A stretch of 64,000 nucleotides of DNA from Flavobacteriales bacterium UBA6057 (GCA_002428995.1 DIYJ01000003.1:124001-188000); one strand, 5' to 3'; shown: positions 24,104 through 34,626, counted from the stretch's first letter. The notes: generated by a model from the letters alone, not told the origin. Translations and numbers: made by a program.

Positions 24104-27100
24104 CTATTGTCCCCAAATTGAAAAACCACCTGTATGACCCGTTTTTAGATGAACACCTTTTTCAACGAGTTGCATTCTTCCAAAACTTTCATGGTGATGC
24201 CAAGTATAACCATTAGGAGTAGATTTATAACCTGCGACTTTATTAGCAGCTGCAAAATCACCTGTTCTTGACCCCGTTGGTCTTATTATCACATCATTCT
24301 TACCACCACCATACAAATAGTTCTTAAAATTCGGGAATCCTGATTTAGTGAAAGGAACGCCTGTCTTAGGATGTACTTTGCCCGCTAAATGACCATTTCG
24401 TAACCCTGTTGTACTTGGCGTAGAAGCACTTGCAGTCTTCTGCGCAATCCATCTCTCAGCATCAACATCCCAAACGATGTTCTTATTCCCGTTCACGCCA
24501 TGCATCATCTCTGGAGAATCAAAGCTGATATGAGGCTTCCCTCCAATGTTTATAGGTAACGGTTCCTCCGTTACTGGAGGAGGCACTTTCCCACGCAGGG
24601 GATCCAGACCATTGCGAGCGGCTATGATTCCATTTATACTGCCACCTATCAACGCTCCCACAGCAATGCCTATCACATGATCCTGGAAGGACATGAACGG
24701 CTCTTGGAAATAGAGCGCGTTACCAATGTTTTGAATCGGGTTTGCAAAGCCAGTACCGATTGCACCGGCTGCTGCTCCTGCTCCAAAACCACCCGCTCCC
24801 GCGGCTGCACCACCAGCTGCGAGAAAGGCAGCGCCTCCAGTAGCAGCACCAACGGCTCCAGCTACCGCTCCAATCCCAAACGCTACAGCACCATCCTGGA
24901 AAGAGTTGATCTTCCCTTGGTAGGCCATCATGCCCAGGTTAAGCAATCCACCAATACCTGCACCGATCAGAATATGAGGTAGTTCCCCATCCGGGTCAGT
25001 GATTCTTAGCGGATTGTTGTAAGCGTAGGCATAGCGATTGTAGCTACGCGAGTAGAACGCATCGTGCACATAATTATCAGGGCTGAACATGCGCCCCACC
25101 ACCGGATCGTAGAGCCTTCCGTTCATGTGGATGATGCTAAACTCATCCAGATGCTCATGCCCTGTATAGCCGCGAATGAGCCACTCTAAAGGGCTTTGAT
25201 TGTTCGAATAGTTCCAAAGGTTAGGATCTCGCCTGCGGCCCCAAGCATCAAAGTTTTGCTCGCCCACCACATTGCCCGCATCATCCGTTACGGTAAGCCA
25301 ACTGCCCAAGTGATCCTGATGAACATAGAACAAGTCAAACACTGCATTGCCGCCCTGTGCGTTGTTCTTGTTGATCACTGCCATTACATTGCCGAACAGC
25401 GGCACATAATGCAGCTCGTATTCAGTAGCACCAATTTTCACCGCCTCATAGCCCATTTCGGGCAGGTAGTGGCGCAGTTCACTGATCTGGTTCGAGTTGT
25501 TTTCATAGCGTCTGCTCTGTATGCGCGTTTTGCCTGGGCCATACACAAACTCGATGCGCTGGTCTCCCTCTTCGATTTGATCCGGTTCGTTGAAGGCCGT
25601 GTAGGTGACCGTTTGTACATCCGCAGGAATCACCCAATTGTCATTTTTTACCCGGCTCACCTTATATGCACCATACGCATATTCAGAACCTGCATCAAAA
25701 CGGTCTTCCACATTTCCGATGCTGTTGACCCCCGTTTCAAGAAAGGGCATCACATTCATGGGAGAAGACACTTGCCACTTCTGCAATTGCTGATCGATGT
25801 GCACAAAGTCTTCTGTGATTCCCCATCCTCCAGAGCCTAGAGCATTCGTTCGTTGATCCAGGTTGCCCGTAGATACATCCCAGTTCATCGACAGATCGAA
25901 AATTCCGCTGGTGAGATAGTGAACCGGTAAACCATAGGCGTTGTATTCGATCTCAGCGGTTTGTCCGCTGCCGAGGCTTATATGAGTGTATTGCCCTAGT
26001 ACATTGGTGGCGGTGGCCTGTGCCAGCGTTACCGAAGAGCCCCCGTTCACATAGCGCACCTCATCTGCAAATCCGTGGGTGTTGAAATCATACTCAATGT
26101 CAAAACCTGTCGAATAGCTCTCTTTCACCATTCGGCCTATTCCGTCATAGTAGTAGGTTTTGGTGAGCGGATATCCTATTGTTGAGGTTTCCGTCTCTAA
26201 GCGATGATGGCCGTCATAAGTGTAGGACTTGGTGAGTCCATTAAAGGCTTGTACGCTTTGGAGTTGGTTCAACCCGTTGCCACTGCTCACATAGGTGTAG
26301 GTCTCCGTTCCTTCCGGCCCGGTTTCGGTCAAAGTCCTTCCCAAAGCGTCATAGGTAATGGTTTGCGTATTCCCCGCCCCATGTGTTTGAGAGGTAAGCC
26401 AACCATAGGCGTTGTAGACATAGTCAACCGTTCCTGCACTCAAGTCGTTGAGCTTGATCTGTCTGCCGTAAGCATCATACACCATCGAACTCAGCACATT
26501 GTTGCCATCGTGCACCGACTTCATATTGCCCCAACTATCGTACTCAAATTCAAGGTCGCCACCGTGATCAGAAGTCTTAACGACTGACCCGGTCATGTCA
26601 TAGATTTTGGTGGCGGAACCCGCAGGAGAAGCTACCGTTATCTTGTAGTGCTTGGGTTCAAGTAGTGTTCCAGGAACATTGGCGTAGGTGTATTGCGTAT
26701 TTCCCGCTGCTCCGTTATCGTGCACCTTATCGATACGGTGCAACACAGCAGTGTAGTCGTTGGTAGTGATGAGCGCATCCTGTGCAAACTCAAAAGGCTC
26801 CGTAGTGGTTTTCAGTGCGCCATGCGCATCATACGTCCACACGCGCTGTAAATCCTGCCCGGAAAAACCCTTGAAAGACGTTTTGCGCTTTCGGCCGAAC
26901 GCATCATAGTAGGTAATGACCGGATCAGTGCCCGGAGCGTTCACAGTGACATGATACAGGGCATTCTCGGCACCCGTTGGGTTGGTACCAACACCGTTCA
27001 GCACATCCCAAGTGTAGGATGAGGTTGTGTTGTTGCCCAATACATCCGTATAAAGAATGGGTCGATGGAATTCATCGTAAGCATGGCTTTGTGTCAACTG

Positions 27101-30100
27101 TTCTATGGAAGTCTCCGTGAGTACATTCCCGCTCATTGGGTCATAGGTATAGTAGGCAGACTGACCGATTTCGTTGACCGTTTCTTCTACAAACCTTCCC
27201 TTGCTGTCATAGATGTGTTCTGTGATTCTTGTTGGAGCACCAGAGGCGCTGATGGCTGTGCGCTCTGCCAGACCAAAGGCGTTGTGTTGCTGATAGTAGG
27301 TAAGCACCTGCTGCGGCATGCCTGGCCAGTCGGTTTTGCTTGTCAGCTTCCAGCCATTGTTCTGATAACCAAAGTCCGTGGTTTTGGTGACGGTGGGTTG
27401 CCCTTGTCGATCCTCCTGCACAGTGGTGGAGGTGATTTTTCCTGGGTTGCAATTGCTGTGGTATGAACCGTACTGATGTACCGTTTGAGACATCTGCTGC
27501 GCCAATCCTCCACCGTTAACGTCTTGCCCTGTAAAGGAAAGGGTGTGAGTCACATTCCCATAGCTGTCATACGTGTACCCCGTGATTCCAGAACCTCCGT
27601 TCAGGTGATCCGTCACTCTCACATCATCGGTTTTGAACCACCAACGGTCGTTAGAAATAGACTGATAAGAAGCCGAACTGTGCGTGCTGGAAATCGCAGA
27701 TCCAGGATTGGCTCCGTAGGTCGTTTTGGATGATACGCCTTTGAGCAAGGCCACATCATCCTGCAATTCCGCATAATTGTGAGAAAACAGGGTTGAACTC
27801 AAATCGCTCCAACTCCAAACATGTTCAAACCCTAAAAGCCCTCTGCCTCGGCTGTGCAGAACAGCGCCCTCGTAGCGATAGTAAGTGTTAAGGTTTGTAG
27901 GTGAACCCGCACTTATTCCATCCGGGCGAGAGATATGCGTGACAACATGAACGGGAAGTTGCGTTTTGTGGAAGGGATAGCCCAGGTCGGCACCCTTTGA
28001 ATACACATTATCGTTGGTGAGCGGTTGGTAATGGTATTCCACCGAATGCGCGTACCCATCCGACACCTCGTGGACTAAGCGATCAAATCCTTCCGGCTGA
28101 ACATGCAGCAATTGCATTGGAGTAGACGCAGGCTCGTTTGCCCGATGCAAAATGTCTGATTTCCCGTCACCATTATAGTCTCCTACGTAGCTAATAGACC
28201 CATCTGCTGTGAAAAAGCCATTGCTACTGAGCAGGTTTGCCTCAAAGTCTTCGCCTGTGCTTTTGCAAAGAACGATGGTCGAGTTCTGAGCTGTTGTGCT
28301 TGTTCTTGTGATTTGAAGGATATCCCCGAGTCCGTCACCCGTGAAGTCACCGACCACGATATGTCGCAGATCATCTATCGCGATCAGCGGCAGGTTGGTA
28401 ATGGTAGTTGTGTGCAAGCCATTTCCGCGGGAATAAGCGACTTGCCAAATGCTGCCATTGAAGGTGAGCAGGTCAGCCTTTCCGTCTCCATTGAAATCAG
28501 CTACCTCTGTTACATTGTGATAGCTTGTAGGATATCCAGCACTGTATAGCAATTCAGCAACCCACTGTCCGGTGACTTCCCGATAGGTGATCACTTTCGT
28601 GCCGTTCTCATCAATGAGCATAAGGTCTGTCTTGCCATCTCCGTTGAAGTCGAGCGGCTTGATAGTTGAGAAGTCTACCCAGTCACTGATTCCGATATCA
28701 TCAATTTCTTGGAACTGCGTGCTAGTGCCGGACAGTGTAAAGAAGGGGCCGTAACCCACAATACCTGGCCTGTGCTGAATCGTAAGCAAGTCCGTGCGGC
28801 CATCGCCATTATAGTCGCCTGGAATAACCGGGTTTTTCAACGCAAAGTTTGGGCTGATGGGCAGAATGGTTCCGTCTGGGGTCTCGATAACGGTGGGTGC
28901 CGGCAAACTTCCACCCTGAAAAGGGGACTCATAGAGGTAGAGGTGTGATAATTCATTCGAAGGATGAACCTTCAACGTCATGATATCATCGCTGCCATCC
29001 CCATTGTAGTCCATTGCCAAAAAGGTCGCATGGGTAGTTTCAAAGGGAACAAAAGCTGGTGTTGCAAGCGGCCCATTTACATGACTTGAAAAACTGCCGT
29101 TTGAGTTATCTGACAACAACATATTGCAGCTATGGTAGGCGTTGAAGCTGTTGGGAACCGGCTGCACTGCATAGAAGTTTGCCATATCGGTGATTCCATC
29201 TCCGTCATAATCCCCTGGTAGCCAGATAGAGCTTGCCGGGCCATCATCGATCGAGGAATGAACTTCGTGAAGCGGAGTGGTAGCTCCGTATTTAATGATG
29301 GTGGAATTAAGTGTTCCTCCATTCTTTCCAACTTCGGTGATTTGTCGAAGCACAGAGTGATCATCTACTTCCGCATATTGCAGGAAGTATTTTTTGGCCA
29401 CCGTACCCGTGCCAACTTCGGCAACAATGATCCTTCGAAGCAGGGCGCGTTGTTTAAGGGATAAACCCTGTTCAAACTGCTCATTGGCATCTTGACGGGG
29501 GATGTATTGAAATACTACCTCCCAGTAAGGAACCAGGGAGCCGTTTCCGGTGTATTTGATCCGGTCAAGGACTACCTCGCCAAGAAGCGTTGTATAGTGA
29601 TAGGAATAGTAATTCCCTGCCATGTCTTCCACACGATCGATCAACCAGCGATAGGGCGCTCCACCGGAGGCGGTTTGTCGTGATTCGGTGCTACAGCCGT
29701 AGGAAATAACCATTCCACTCTTCGTCCAGACTTGGAAGCAGGGAACTCCTTCTACATTGCTGACATAGATTTTGCTGAAGTCTTCAAGTTCCTGTCCGTA
29801 CACGGCTCCGTTGGCAAGCGGGCTGCCACTCATCAATCGTAATCGATTGCCATCAAGAGCAAGCGCATCTGTATTCAACCACCGAACTGGATCAGGTTCA
29901 CCATCCTGTAAAATGGTTTTGGGTGTTCTGCGAATCTCCGACAGGCCGGTAATTCCCCAACCAAGGCCGAGCTGACCATCTCCCCCCTGGCTGTTGTAAA
30001 CAATGTTGAGGTTGGGAAGCATGCCCGCTGTTCCCGGTGGCAGGTCAATAGGCACTTGATAGGTAGCACCTCCATTACTGGAAACATCTGGGCTGCCGCT

Positions 30101-30283
30101 TATACGTCCCACGGGAAGCGAGATATCAATACTTCGGTCAAATTCCAGTTTGAAGGGTGGGCTATAGGACTCATCCTGTGTTCCCCGGTCGATGGGAACC
30201 AGACTTTGTGCTTTAATGGAGTGAGAAAAGACAATCACCAGAACGGTGACTGCACATGCAAGAAATGTATGAAAGGCTTTCAT
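24104..30283 (-). CDS. SpvB/RHS polymorphic toxin with C-terminal WHH nuclease
   Basis: A 2059-residue secreted toxin. An N-terminal signal peptide (about 1-25, ending IKAQ) is followed by an SpvB-like domain (GGATYQVPIDLPPGTAGMLP, GLGWGITGLSEIRR). Repeated DxNGDGxxD FG-GAP/VCBS units fill roughly 340-700. A TcdB/teneurin-like middle and many YD repeats follow. The RHS core end is classic (YDPVVGRMFSPDNYVHD, then YNRYAYAYNNPLRITDPDGE, about 1720-1770). After a glycine/alanine-rich hydrophobic stretch the tip ends with NGYTWHHHESFGRMQLVEKG and HLKTGHTGGF, matching the WHH branch of HNH/Endo VII nucleases. The RHS shell should hold the tip until delivery. Four immunity genes follow. Confidence 0.9.
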   Translation of the reverse strand: MKAFHTFLACAVTVLVIVFSHSIKAQSLVPIDRGTQDESYSPPFKLEFDRSIDISLPVGRISGSPDVSSNGGATYQVPIDLPPGTAGMLPNLNIVYNSQGGDGQLGLGWGITGLSEIRRTPKTILQDGEPDPVRWLNTDALALDGNRLRLMSGSPLANGAVYGQELEDFSKIYVSNVEGVPCFQVWTKSGMVISYGCSTESRQTASGGAPYRWLIDRVEDMAGNYYSYHYTTLLGEVVLDRIKYTGNGSLVPYWEVVFQYIPRQDANEQFEQGLSLKQRALLRRIIVAEVGTGTVAKKYFLQYAEVDDHSVLRQITEVGKNGGTLNSTIIKYGATTPLHEVHSSIDDGPASSIWLPGDYDGDGITDMANFYAVQPVPNSFNAYHSCNMLLSDNSNGSFSSHVNGPLATPAFVPFETTHATFLAMDYNGDGSDDIMTLKVHPSNELSHLYLYESPFQGGSLPAPTVIETPDGTILPISPNFALKNPVIPGDYNGDGRTDLLTIQHRPGIVGYGPFFTLSGTSTQFQEIDDIGISDWVDFSTIKPLDFNGDGKTDLMLIDENGTKVITYREVTGQWVAELLYSAGYPTSYHNVTEVADFNGDGKADLLTFNGSIWQVAYSRGNGLHTTTITNLPLIAIDDLRHIVVGDFTGDGLGDILQITRTSTTAQNSTIVLCKSTGEDFEANLLSSNGFFTADGSISYVGDYNGDGKSDILHRANEPASTPMQLLHVQPEGFDRLVHEVSDGYAHSVEYHYQPLTNDNVYSKGADLGYPFHKTQLPVHVVTHISRPDGISAGSPTNLNTYYRYEGAVLHSRGRGLLGFEHVWSWSDLSSTLFSHNYAELQDDVALLKGVSSKTTYGANPGSAISSTHSSASYQSISNDRWWFKTDDVRVTDHLNGGSGITGYTYDSYGNVTHTLSFTGQDVNGGGLAQQMSQTVHQYGSYHSNCNPGKITSTTVQEDRQGQPTVTKTTDFGYQNNGWKLTSKTDWPGMPQQVLTYYQQHNAFGLAERTAISASGAPTRITEHIYDSKGRFVEETVNEIGQSAYYTYDPMSGNVLTETSIEQLTQSHAYDEFHRPILYTDVLGNNTTSSYTWDVLNGVGTNPTGAENALYHVTVNAPGTDPVITYYDAFGRKRKTSFKGFSGQDLQRVWTYDAHGALKTTTEPFEFAQDALITTNDYTAVLHRIDKVHDNGAAGNTQYTYANVPGTLLEPKHYKITVASPAGSATKIYDMTGSVVKTSDHGGDLEFEYDSWGNMKSVHDGNNVLSSMVYDAYGRQIKLNDLSAGTVDYVYNAYGWLTSQTHGAGNTQTITYDALGRTLTETGPEGTETYTYVSSGNGLNQLQSVQAFNGLTKSYTYDGHHRLETETSTIGYPLTKTYYYDGIGRMVKESYSTGFDIEYDFNTHGFADEVRYVNGGSSVTLAQATATNVLGQYTHISLGSGQTAEIEYNAYGLPVHYLTSGIFDLSMNWDVSTGNLDQRTNALGSGGWGITEDFVHIDQQLQKWQVSSPMNVMPFLETGVNSIGNVEDRFDAGSEYAYGAYKVSRVKNDNWVIPADVQTVTYTAFNEPDQIEEGDQRIEFVYGPGKTRIQSRRYENNSNQISELRHYLPEMGYEAVKIGATEYELHYVPLFGNVMAVINKNNAQGGNAVFDLFYVHQDHLGSWLTVTDDAGNVVGEQNFDAWGRRRDPNLWNYSNNQSPLEWLIRGYTGHEHLDEFSIIHMNGRLYDPVVGRMFSPDNYVHDAFYSRSYNRYAYAYNNPLRITDPDGELPHILIGAGIGGLLNLGMMAYQGKINSFQDGAVAFGIGAVAGAVGAATGGAAFLAAGGAAAGAGGFGAGAAAGAIGTGFANPIQNIGNALYFQEPFMSFQDHVIGIAVGALIGGSINGIIAARNGLDPLRGKVPPPVTEEPLPINIGGKPHISFDSPEMMHGVNGNKNIVWDVDAERWIAQKTASASTPSTTGLRNGHLAGKVHPKTGVPFTKSGFPNFKNYLYGGGKNDVIIRPTGSRTGDFAAANKVAGYKSTPNGYTWHHHESFGRMQLVEKGVHLKTGHTGGFSIWGQ

Positions 30284-30309
30284 AAGCGTAAACTTGGTTG
30301 AGAATGGAA

Positions 30310-30756
30310 CTAGCGGAGGTGAATGATCGAGATGGTTTTGCGGTTGCCGCGTGCATCAGTTACGGCAATGTGGTAGAGACCATCCGGCAGCGCTTCTAAA
30401 TTCAGTCGTGCTTTGCTGTATTGATCCAACCAGGATTGTGTGTGAACCACTTGCCCAGTGGAATTAAGCAGTTCAATTGTCTGAGGTTCTGATTGAGGCT
30501 GATGAACGGACAAAGTCACCCAATCAGTCGCAGGATTGGGATATGCTTCTAAACCTTCACTTTGCTCATCGATCAAGGGCAATGACTCATCATTCTTGCT
30601 CGCAGGTGTTTGCGGATTCCACAGCTTCCTGATTTCCCGGTTGCCACGACTGTCATATTCGATCTTGACGCTTTGCAGCGGGATCATTTGGGCTTGAAGA
30701 GCCATGCTGAAGGCAAGGCAAGCACTAAGGGCCATGATGGTAGTACGCATGTTCAT
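30310..30756 (-). CDS. Small T9SS-sorted protein upstream of toxin
   Basis: A 148-residue secreted protein: signal peptide at the N-terminus (TTIMALSACLAFSMALQAQ), a short linker and a type IX secretion type A sorting domain (LEAYPNPATDWVTLSVHQP, then GLYHIAVTDARGNRKTISII). It contains hardly anything but signals, so its mature part is about 40 residues around VKIEYDSRGNREIRKLW. It lies 26 bp upstream of the toxin on the same strand and is probably co-expressed; it may help present or anchor the toxin, which itself has no sorting domain. Inference. Confidence 0.75.
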   Translation of the reverse strand: MNMRTTIMALSACLAFSMALQAQMIPLQSVKIEYDSRGNREIRKLWNPQTPASKNDESLPLIDEQSEGLEAYPNPATDWVTLSVHQPQSEPQTIELLNSTGQVVHTQSWLDQYSKARLNLEALPDGLYHIAVTDARGNRKTISIIHLR

Positions 30757-30910
30757 GTTGAGCTTGTTTGTGTTTTGAAGTTCAAAGATTCAATAGATGA
30801 TTGCCGTGTATTTACGTTTTGCAAATGGAGGCTTCTTTTTGTTCCTGACGTGTCTTATTCGTTATGTTTTTTCCCACAGCTATTCACTGGAGGACATTAA
30901 GCTATCTCAG

Positions 30911-31321
30911 CTATGAGTCTCTTTTAAGTAATGGATTCTTGGGAGGGTGAATCACAACTACCAAATCCAATGAAGGAATCGCATGATTCAGGAGAATCAG
31001 TGTTCCTGTTTCCCGAAAGTGGATGCTGTGCTCTTTGGCGTTGAATGCAAAGTGATTGGTGGTACTCGAGGGCTTTTCCTCGACTACCCAAATCAAAATC
31101 GATGTTGGAAACGGTGTAAGTCTGACGTTACAGACCTTCCGGTCTTCTTCATTCTCATTCAAGAACGTAACCTCAGTAGTGATTCTTATGGTTTCCATAA
31201 ATTCACCTAGCCTATGATATTCTATGAACTGAGCAATAGGTGATTGCTTCCTGTGTCGATATACAGGACTAGAAGCTATCAAAGTGCTGATCTGATCTGG
31301 ATGTGTGTTCATTGATTTCAT
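30911..31321 (-). CDS. Hypothetical protein coupled to T9SS protein
   Basis: A 136-residue protein whose ATG directly follows the stop of the gene at 31322 (TGAATG), indicating coupling. It is soluble, with a beta-rich middle (ETIRITTEVTFLNENEEDRK, then TSILIWVVEEKPS) and a hydrophobic C-terminal strand (LDLVVVIHPPKNP). No family recognised. The 155 bp between it and the toxin operon show no gene. Confidence 0.5.
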   Translation of the reverse strand: MKSMNTHPDQISTLIASSPVYRHRKQSPIAQFIEYHRLGEFMETIRITTEVTFLNENEEDRKVCNVRLTPFPTSILIWVVEEKPSSTTNHFAFNAKEHSIHFRETGTLILLNHAIPSLDLVVVIHPPKNPLLKRDS

Positions 31322-32701
31322 TCAAATACGACTAGCTCTTTTTATAAACCGCTTAGTCACTGAACCAGTGCTCGAGCTCAAATGCAGAACATAAATCCCA
31401 TCTGGGATAAATGAAATGTCCATCGACTCTGCTACACGCTCTCCAGAGTAGCATTCTATGTTTTTCTGGAAGATCACCTTACCCAAGCTGTTTAGAATCT
31501 GGATGGAGTAGGCTTCGCTTTCAGCGATCCATTCAAGTTTTGCCAATCCAGTCGTTGGGTTAGGGAAGAGGCGCAGTTCTGAAGCTCTATTCGCTAGCGT
31601 TTCTTGGTCATTGGAAAGAGGTTCAACTGAGGATACACAGGCATAAGGTTTGGTATCGGAAGAATCTAAAACGACCAAACCGTTTGCCCAACCAAGATTT
31701 TCACCCTCATATGTCGCGAACGCTCCAGAAACTCCCTTAATGAGGTTGCCTTGGTACGAACCAAGTGCATGTCCTGACTCCCATGTGATTCTCTCCTGAG
31801 TAGTACACCATTCTTGACCATCCCAAAAGGCATAACCACTAGCCCAAAGAGTCGAGTCTATCCATTCAAACCTACCAGAAGCATGAATCTTATCGTCCCA
31901 GAAATAAAGCCATTCAACGATATGATCAAATGTTCCTTCCAGGTAAGTCCATTCATCATTCCTAAGGCGTGCAATGCGATTCTGTATGTTCCCGAATTCA
32001 TTCGGGCCTGAAACACTAACGTAGAGATCGTTTCCGTCCAAGGCTAACGCCCATGCGGTGCACGAATCAAGTTCAGCGGACGCATGAAGCGGTTTCCATA
32101 GGTCTCCCTCAAGTGTGTATAGGCAGGTGTTGGTTCCACTAAGCACCTGCGGAGATTTAGATACAGCTATCACTAGCTTATTCTGAAAAATCACACTGCC
32201 TCTTATGGTATTAACACTGTCAAGTAAAGTCGGAATAAACCATTCACCGTTTGAGTAACCTGCAACGCTTGTAGCCTTTAGCCCCTGAAACTCATGGAAC
32301 CTACCAACTACGAATAGCGTGTCATCATGGACACAGAGGCTTGTGACACTCTGAGGAGATATCTGTTCCCATTCGCCTTCAACCAGACGATACAACCCCC
32401 TCATTCCTCCGAAATAGAGGGTGTCATCAAAGCGCTCGATATCGAGCATTGTGGGTTTCGGATAGGTGGAATCATTGCCTACTTGATTCCATGCTTGACC
32501 ATCCCAACGGGCTACGCCCGTATTGATCTGGTTGCCAATTTTAACGAGATGTCCGCATGCGTACAGGTCATGATTTGAGCTGTCTTCGAAGAGCACGTAA
32601 ATCTTCCCTTCAATGTCGATCTCACTGAAGTTAATCCAACCTTGCGCCTGTGTGGGCGTATTGATTAACATCAACAAGAGCATGATAGTAATGTGTTTCA
32701 T
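31322..32701 (-). CDS. T9SS-sorted beta-propeller-like surface protein
   Basis: A 459-residue secreted protein. The signal peptide is about 1-19 (ending TQAQ). The body has repeated WDGQ.W or similar units (VARWDGQAWNQVG, YAFWDGQEWCTT) and DDTLY/DDTLF strands, as in kelch-like or LVIVD-like propellers. The C-terminus carries a type A sorting domain (LRLFPNPTTGLAKLEWI to IPDGIYVLHLSSS and a basic end). It should be exported by Sec and then by T9SS. The substrate or partner is unknown. Confidence 0.8.
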   Translation of the reverse strand: MKHITIMLLLMLINTPTQAQGWINFSEIDIEGKIYVLFEDSSNHDLYACGHLVKIGNQINTGVARWDGQAWNQVGNDSTYPKPTMLDIERFDDTLYFGGMRGLYRLVEGEWEQISPQSVTSLCVHDDTLFVVGRFHEFQGLKATSVAGYSNGEWFIPTLLDSVNTIRGSVIFQNKLVIAVSKSPQVLSGTNTCLYTLEGDLWKPLHASAELDSCTAWALALDGNDLYVSVSGPNEFGNIQNRIARLRNDEWTYLEGTFDHIVEWLYFWDDKIHASGRFEWIDSTLWASGYAFWDGQEWCTTQERITWESGHALGSYQGNLIKGVSGAFATYEGENLGWANGLVVLDSSDTKPYACVSSVEPLSNDQETLANRASELRLFPNPTTGLAKLEWIAESEAYSIQILNSLGKVIFQKNIECYSGERVAESMDISFIPDGIYVLHLSSSTGSVTKRFIKRASRI

Positions 32702-33243
32702 GTGCTTTTCTGGGTTAGATGTTGAGGGAATGAGGGTGGGTTCCTACAGTCAGAATTCCCCCACCCATTCAACCCTCAAACTCAAATACACCTCAATAAA
32801 CCACGAGCCAAATCCAAACTAGCTGATCGGGGAAACAGATTAAGCAGCACCAAATGGAAACATCTATTTCCCCGAATCATGACTAGCGATCGAACTGCTG
32901 ATTTTGCTTCTTTCCAATTTTCAAATCTCAATTCCTCAAACCAGTAATTAGGCACTTGTAGCAGCTCAAATTCAGTAGCCCAAATGTGTTTGGTTTTTGA
33001 CTGTTGCTAATGTGCGGAGGGTGGTAGAACAAAACCTCGTTCACAATGTGAATTCTTACATGCAATCTTTGAATGAACCTGTGCACGGTCTTGCACCTAA
33101 CCTTTTAATGGTGGGCTTTTCAAAGCGATTATCTTGTGCATGGAGCTGTGCAAAGAATTTTCTTTCTCAAGGAATAGGTGAATAGGAGATGCACAATAAT
33201 TATCCATAAAACCAACCTTTTAGGGCCAGTTTTCAGAGTGCTT
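32702..33243. other. Intergenic region, no gene seen
   Basis: About 540 bp between the T9SS protein and the TPR regulator, both transcribed leftward. It must contain the promoter of the 31322 gene. No clear hairpin terminator, tRNA or repeat could be identified; the short frame at 32997-33185 lacks support. Confidence 0.4.
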
Positions 33244-34626
33244 TTAATCGAAATCTTCCCTGAATGCGTCTTCAGGTAGTTGCCAGATGATCAGGCCAAG
33301 CCGTTTAGCTTCTTTCCTCAACTCCTGGGTGGACATGTCCATTTGCTTTGCAATGGCCGTTACGTAACGACTCACCATACTTGGAGACTTAGCGATAATT
33401 GATCCAATTTCTGTCTGATTCAGACCATGTGTCAAGAATAGAAAGGTAGGTGCATGAGGTAAATCGTTCTGACTTTCGTTTAGAATCTTGATGATCTTCA
33501 TGAAGCTTTCTACCGCTTCATGTATCGCTCTGTCTTCTTTAGCCTTGGTTGCTCGTAATTCTTCTAGAGAACTTAATGCCTCAGCATAGCGTGTTTGCCA
33601 CTGATCACGATTTCGTCTCAGAAATAGGAAGCCAACCGGAAGGATGATAATGATCAATATGGCCAAGCTCAACGATAACAGCCGCCATTTTTCAGTGCTC
33701 CTGTTGGCTTGTTTTTTCTGGCTTATGAGTTCTTCCTTCTCGCTTTCCCAGGCAAGTCTTTTGCTTTCCTGAAGCTCTAACAGAGACTCGTTAATGTACA
33801 TCTTGGAGTCAAACAATACACTGTCTACTGGGTAGCTAGTATCCTGGAGAAGCTTATAGTGCTCGATCTGTGATTGCAGAATGCTCTCTTCATCTTCCGC
33901 TTCAATGAGCAGATAGGCCAGATTCTCATAATACTCATTGACGTAATAGGGTTGTCCTAGTTCTATTCGAAGCTCTATAGCATTGTTCGTAAAGAAAGCT
34001 GCTGAGTCGAATTTTTCAATGTAAGTGTAAGCTTGGCCGATGTTGTTATAACATATTGATAGCAGCGTTTTGTTACCTCGGGCAATAGCAAGATCAGCAC
34101 ATTTTTGATTCCAATCCATGCTCTCAACTATTTCATTGTTGAGGAGCTTGGCTATCGCCATATTCTGATACGAAGCACTAAGCTCAAGTGTATCATTTGT
34201 GCTGAGGGCTAGGTCAATGGACTGACTCAAATTTCGAAATCCTGTTTCGAACTCTTCAAGCTGACATCGCATAGTACCGAATGCACGGAAAACTTTGATA
34301 AGAAGAGCTGTATCTGAGGCTACGTCTGCAAGTTCCATTGCCTTCTCATAATAGGCAGTGGCGTTATCAAAATTTCCCGTGACACAAAAGGTATTCGCAT
34401 ATACATAGGCAGCCCGTGCTAGTTCCGGGCTCTTTGCCGCTTCCGCCCTCGAATATGCATCATATGCTAGTTCCTTCGCAGCCTTGAAGTCTCCTTCATT
34501 CAGAAGTCTTGTAGTTTCATTTAAACTCTGACTAATTTGCGAGAGGCAGACTAGAGGGCTAAGTGTAATAGACAGTAAGAGAGCCTTTGCGCTTACCGTC
34601 CTTCTTGGCAACAAGCTCCACGGCAT
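33244..34626 (-). CDS. TPR signalling protein with C-terminal HTH
   Basis: About 460 residues starting at MPWSLLPRRTVSAK; a longer frame reaches 34692. A signal-like hydrophobic stretch (ALLLSITLSPLVCLSQ) leads into several TPR repeats (about 40-280, for example AAYVYANTFCVTGNFDNATA, YNNIGQAYTYIEKFDSAAFF). One membrane helix follows (LLSLSLAILIIIILPVGFLF), then a coiled coil, then a helix-turn-helix-like region (FLTHGLNQTEIGSIIAKSPS, MVSRYVTAI). This is the usual layout of Bacteroidota periplasmic TPR/cytoplasmic regulator proteins. The 5' end overlaps the gene at 34559 by about 68 bp, so the original start may have been altered by a recombination event. Confidence 0.75.
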   Translation of the reverse strand: MPWSLLPRRTVSAKALLLSITLSPLVCLSQISQSLNETTRLLNEGDFKAAKELAYDAYSRAEAAKSPELARAAYVYANTFCVTGNFDNATAYYEKAMELADVASDTALLIKVFRAFGTMRCQLEEFETGFRNLSQSIDLALSTNDTLELSASYQNMAIAKLLNNEIVESMDWNQKCADLAIARGNKTLLSICYNNIGQAYTYIEKFDSAAFFTNNAIELRIELGQPYYVNEYYENLAYLLIEAEDEESILQSQIEHYKLLQDTSYPVDSVLFDSKMYINESLLELQESKRLAWESEKEELISQKKQANRSTEKWRLLSLSLAILIIIILPVGFLFLRRNRDQWQTRYAEALSSLEELRATKAKEDRAIHEAVESFMKIIKILNESQNDLPHAPTFLFLTHGLNQTEIGSIIAKSPSMVSRYVTAIAKQMDMSTQELRKEAKRLGLIIWQLPEDAFREDFD

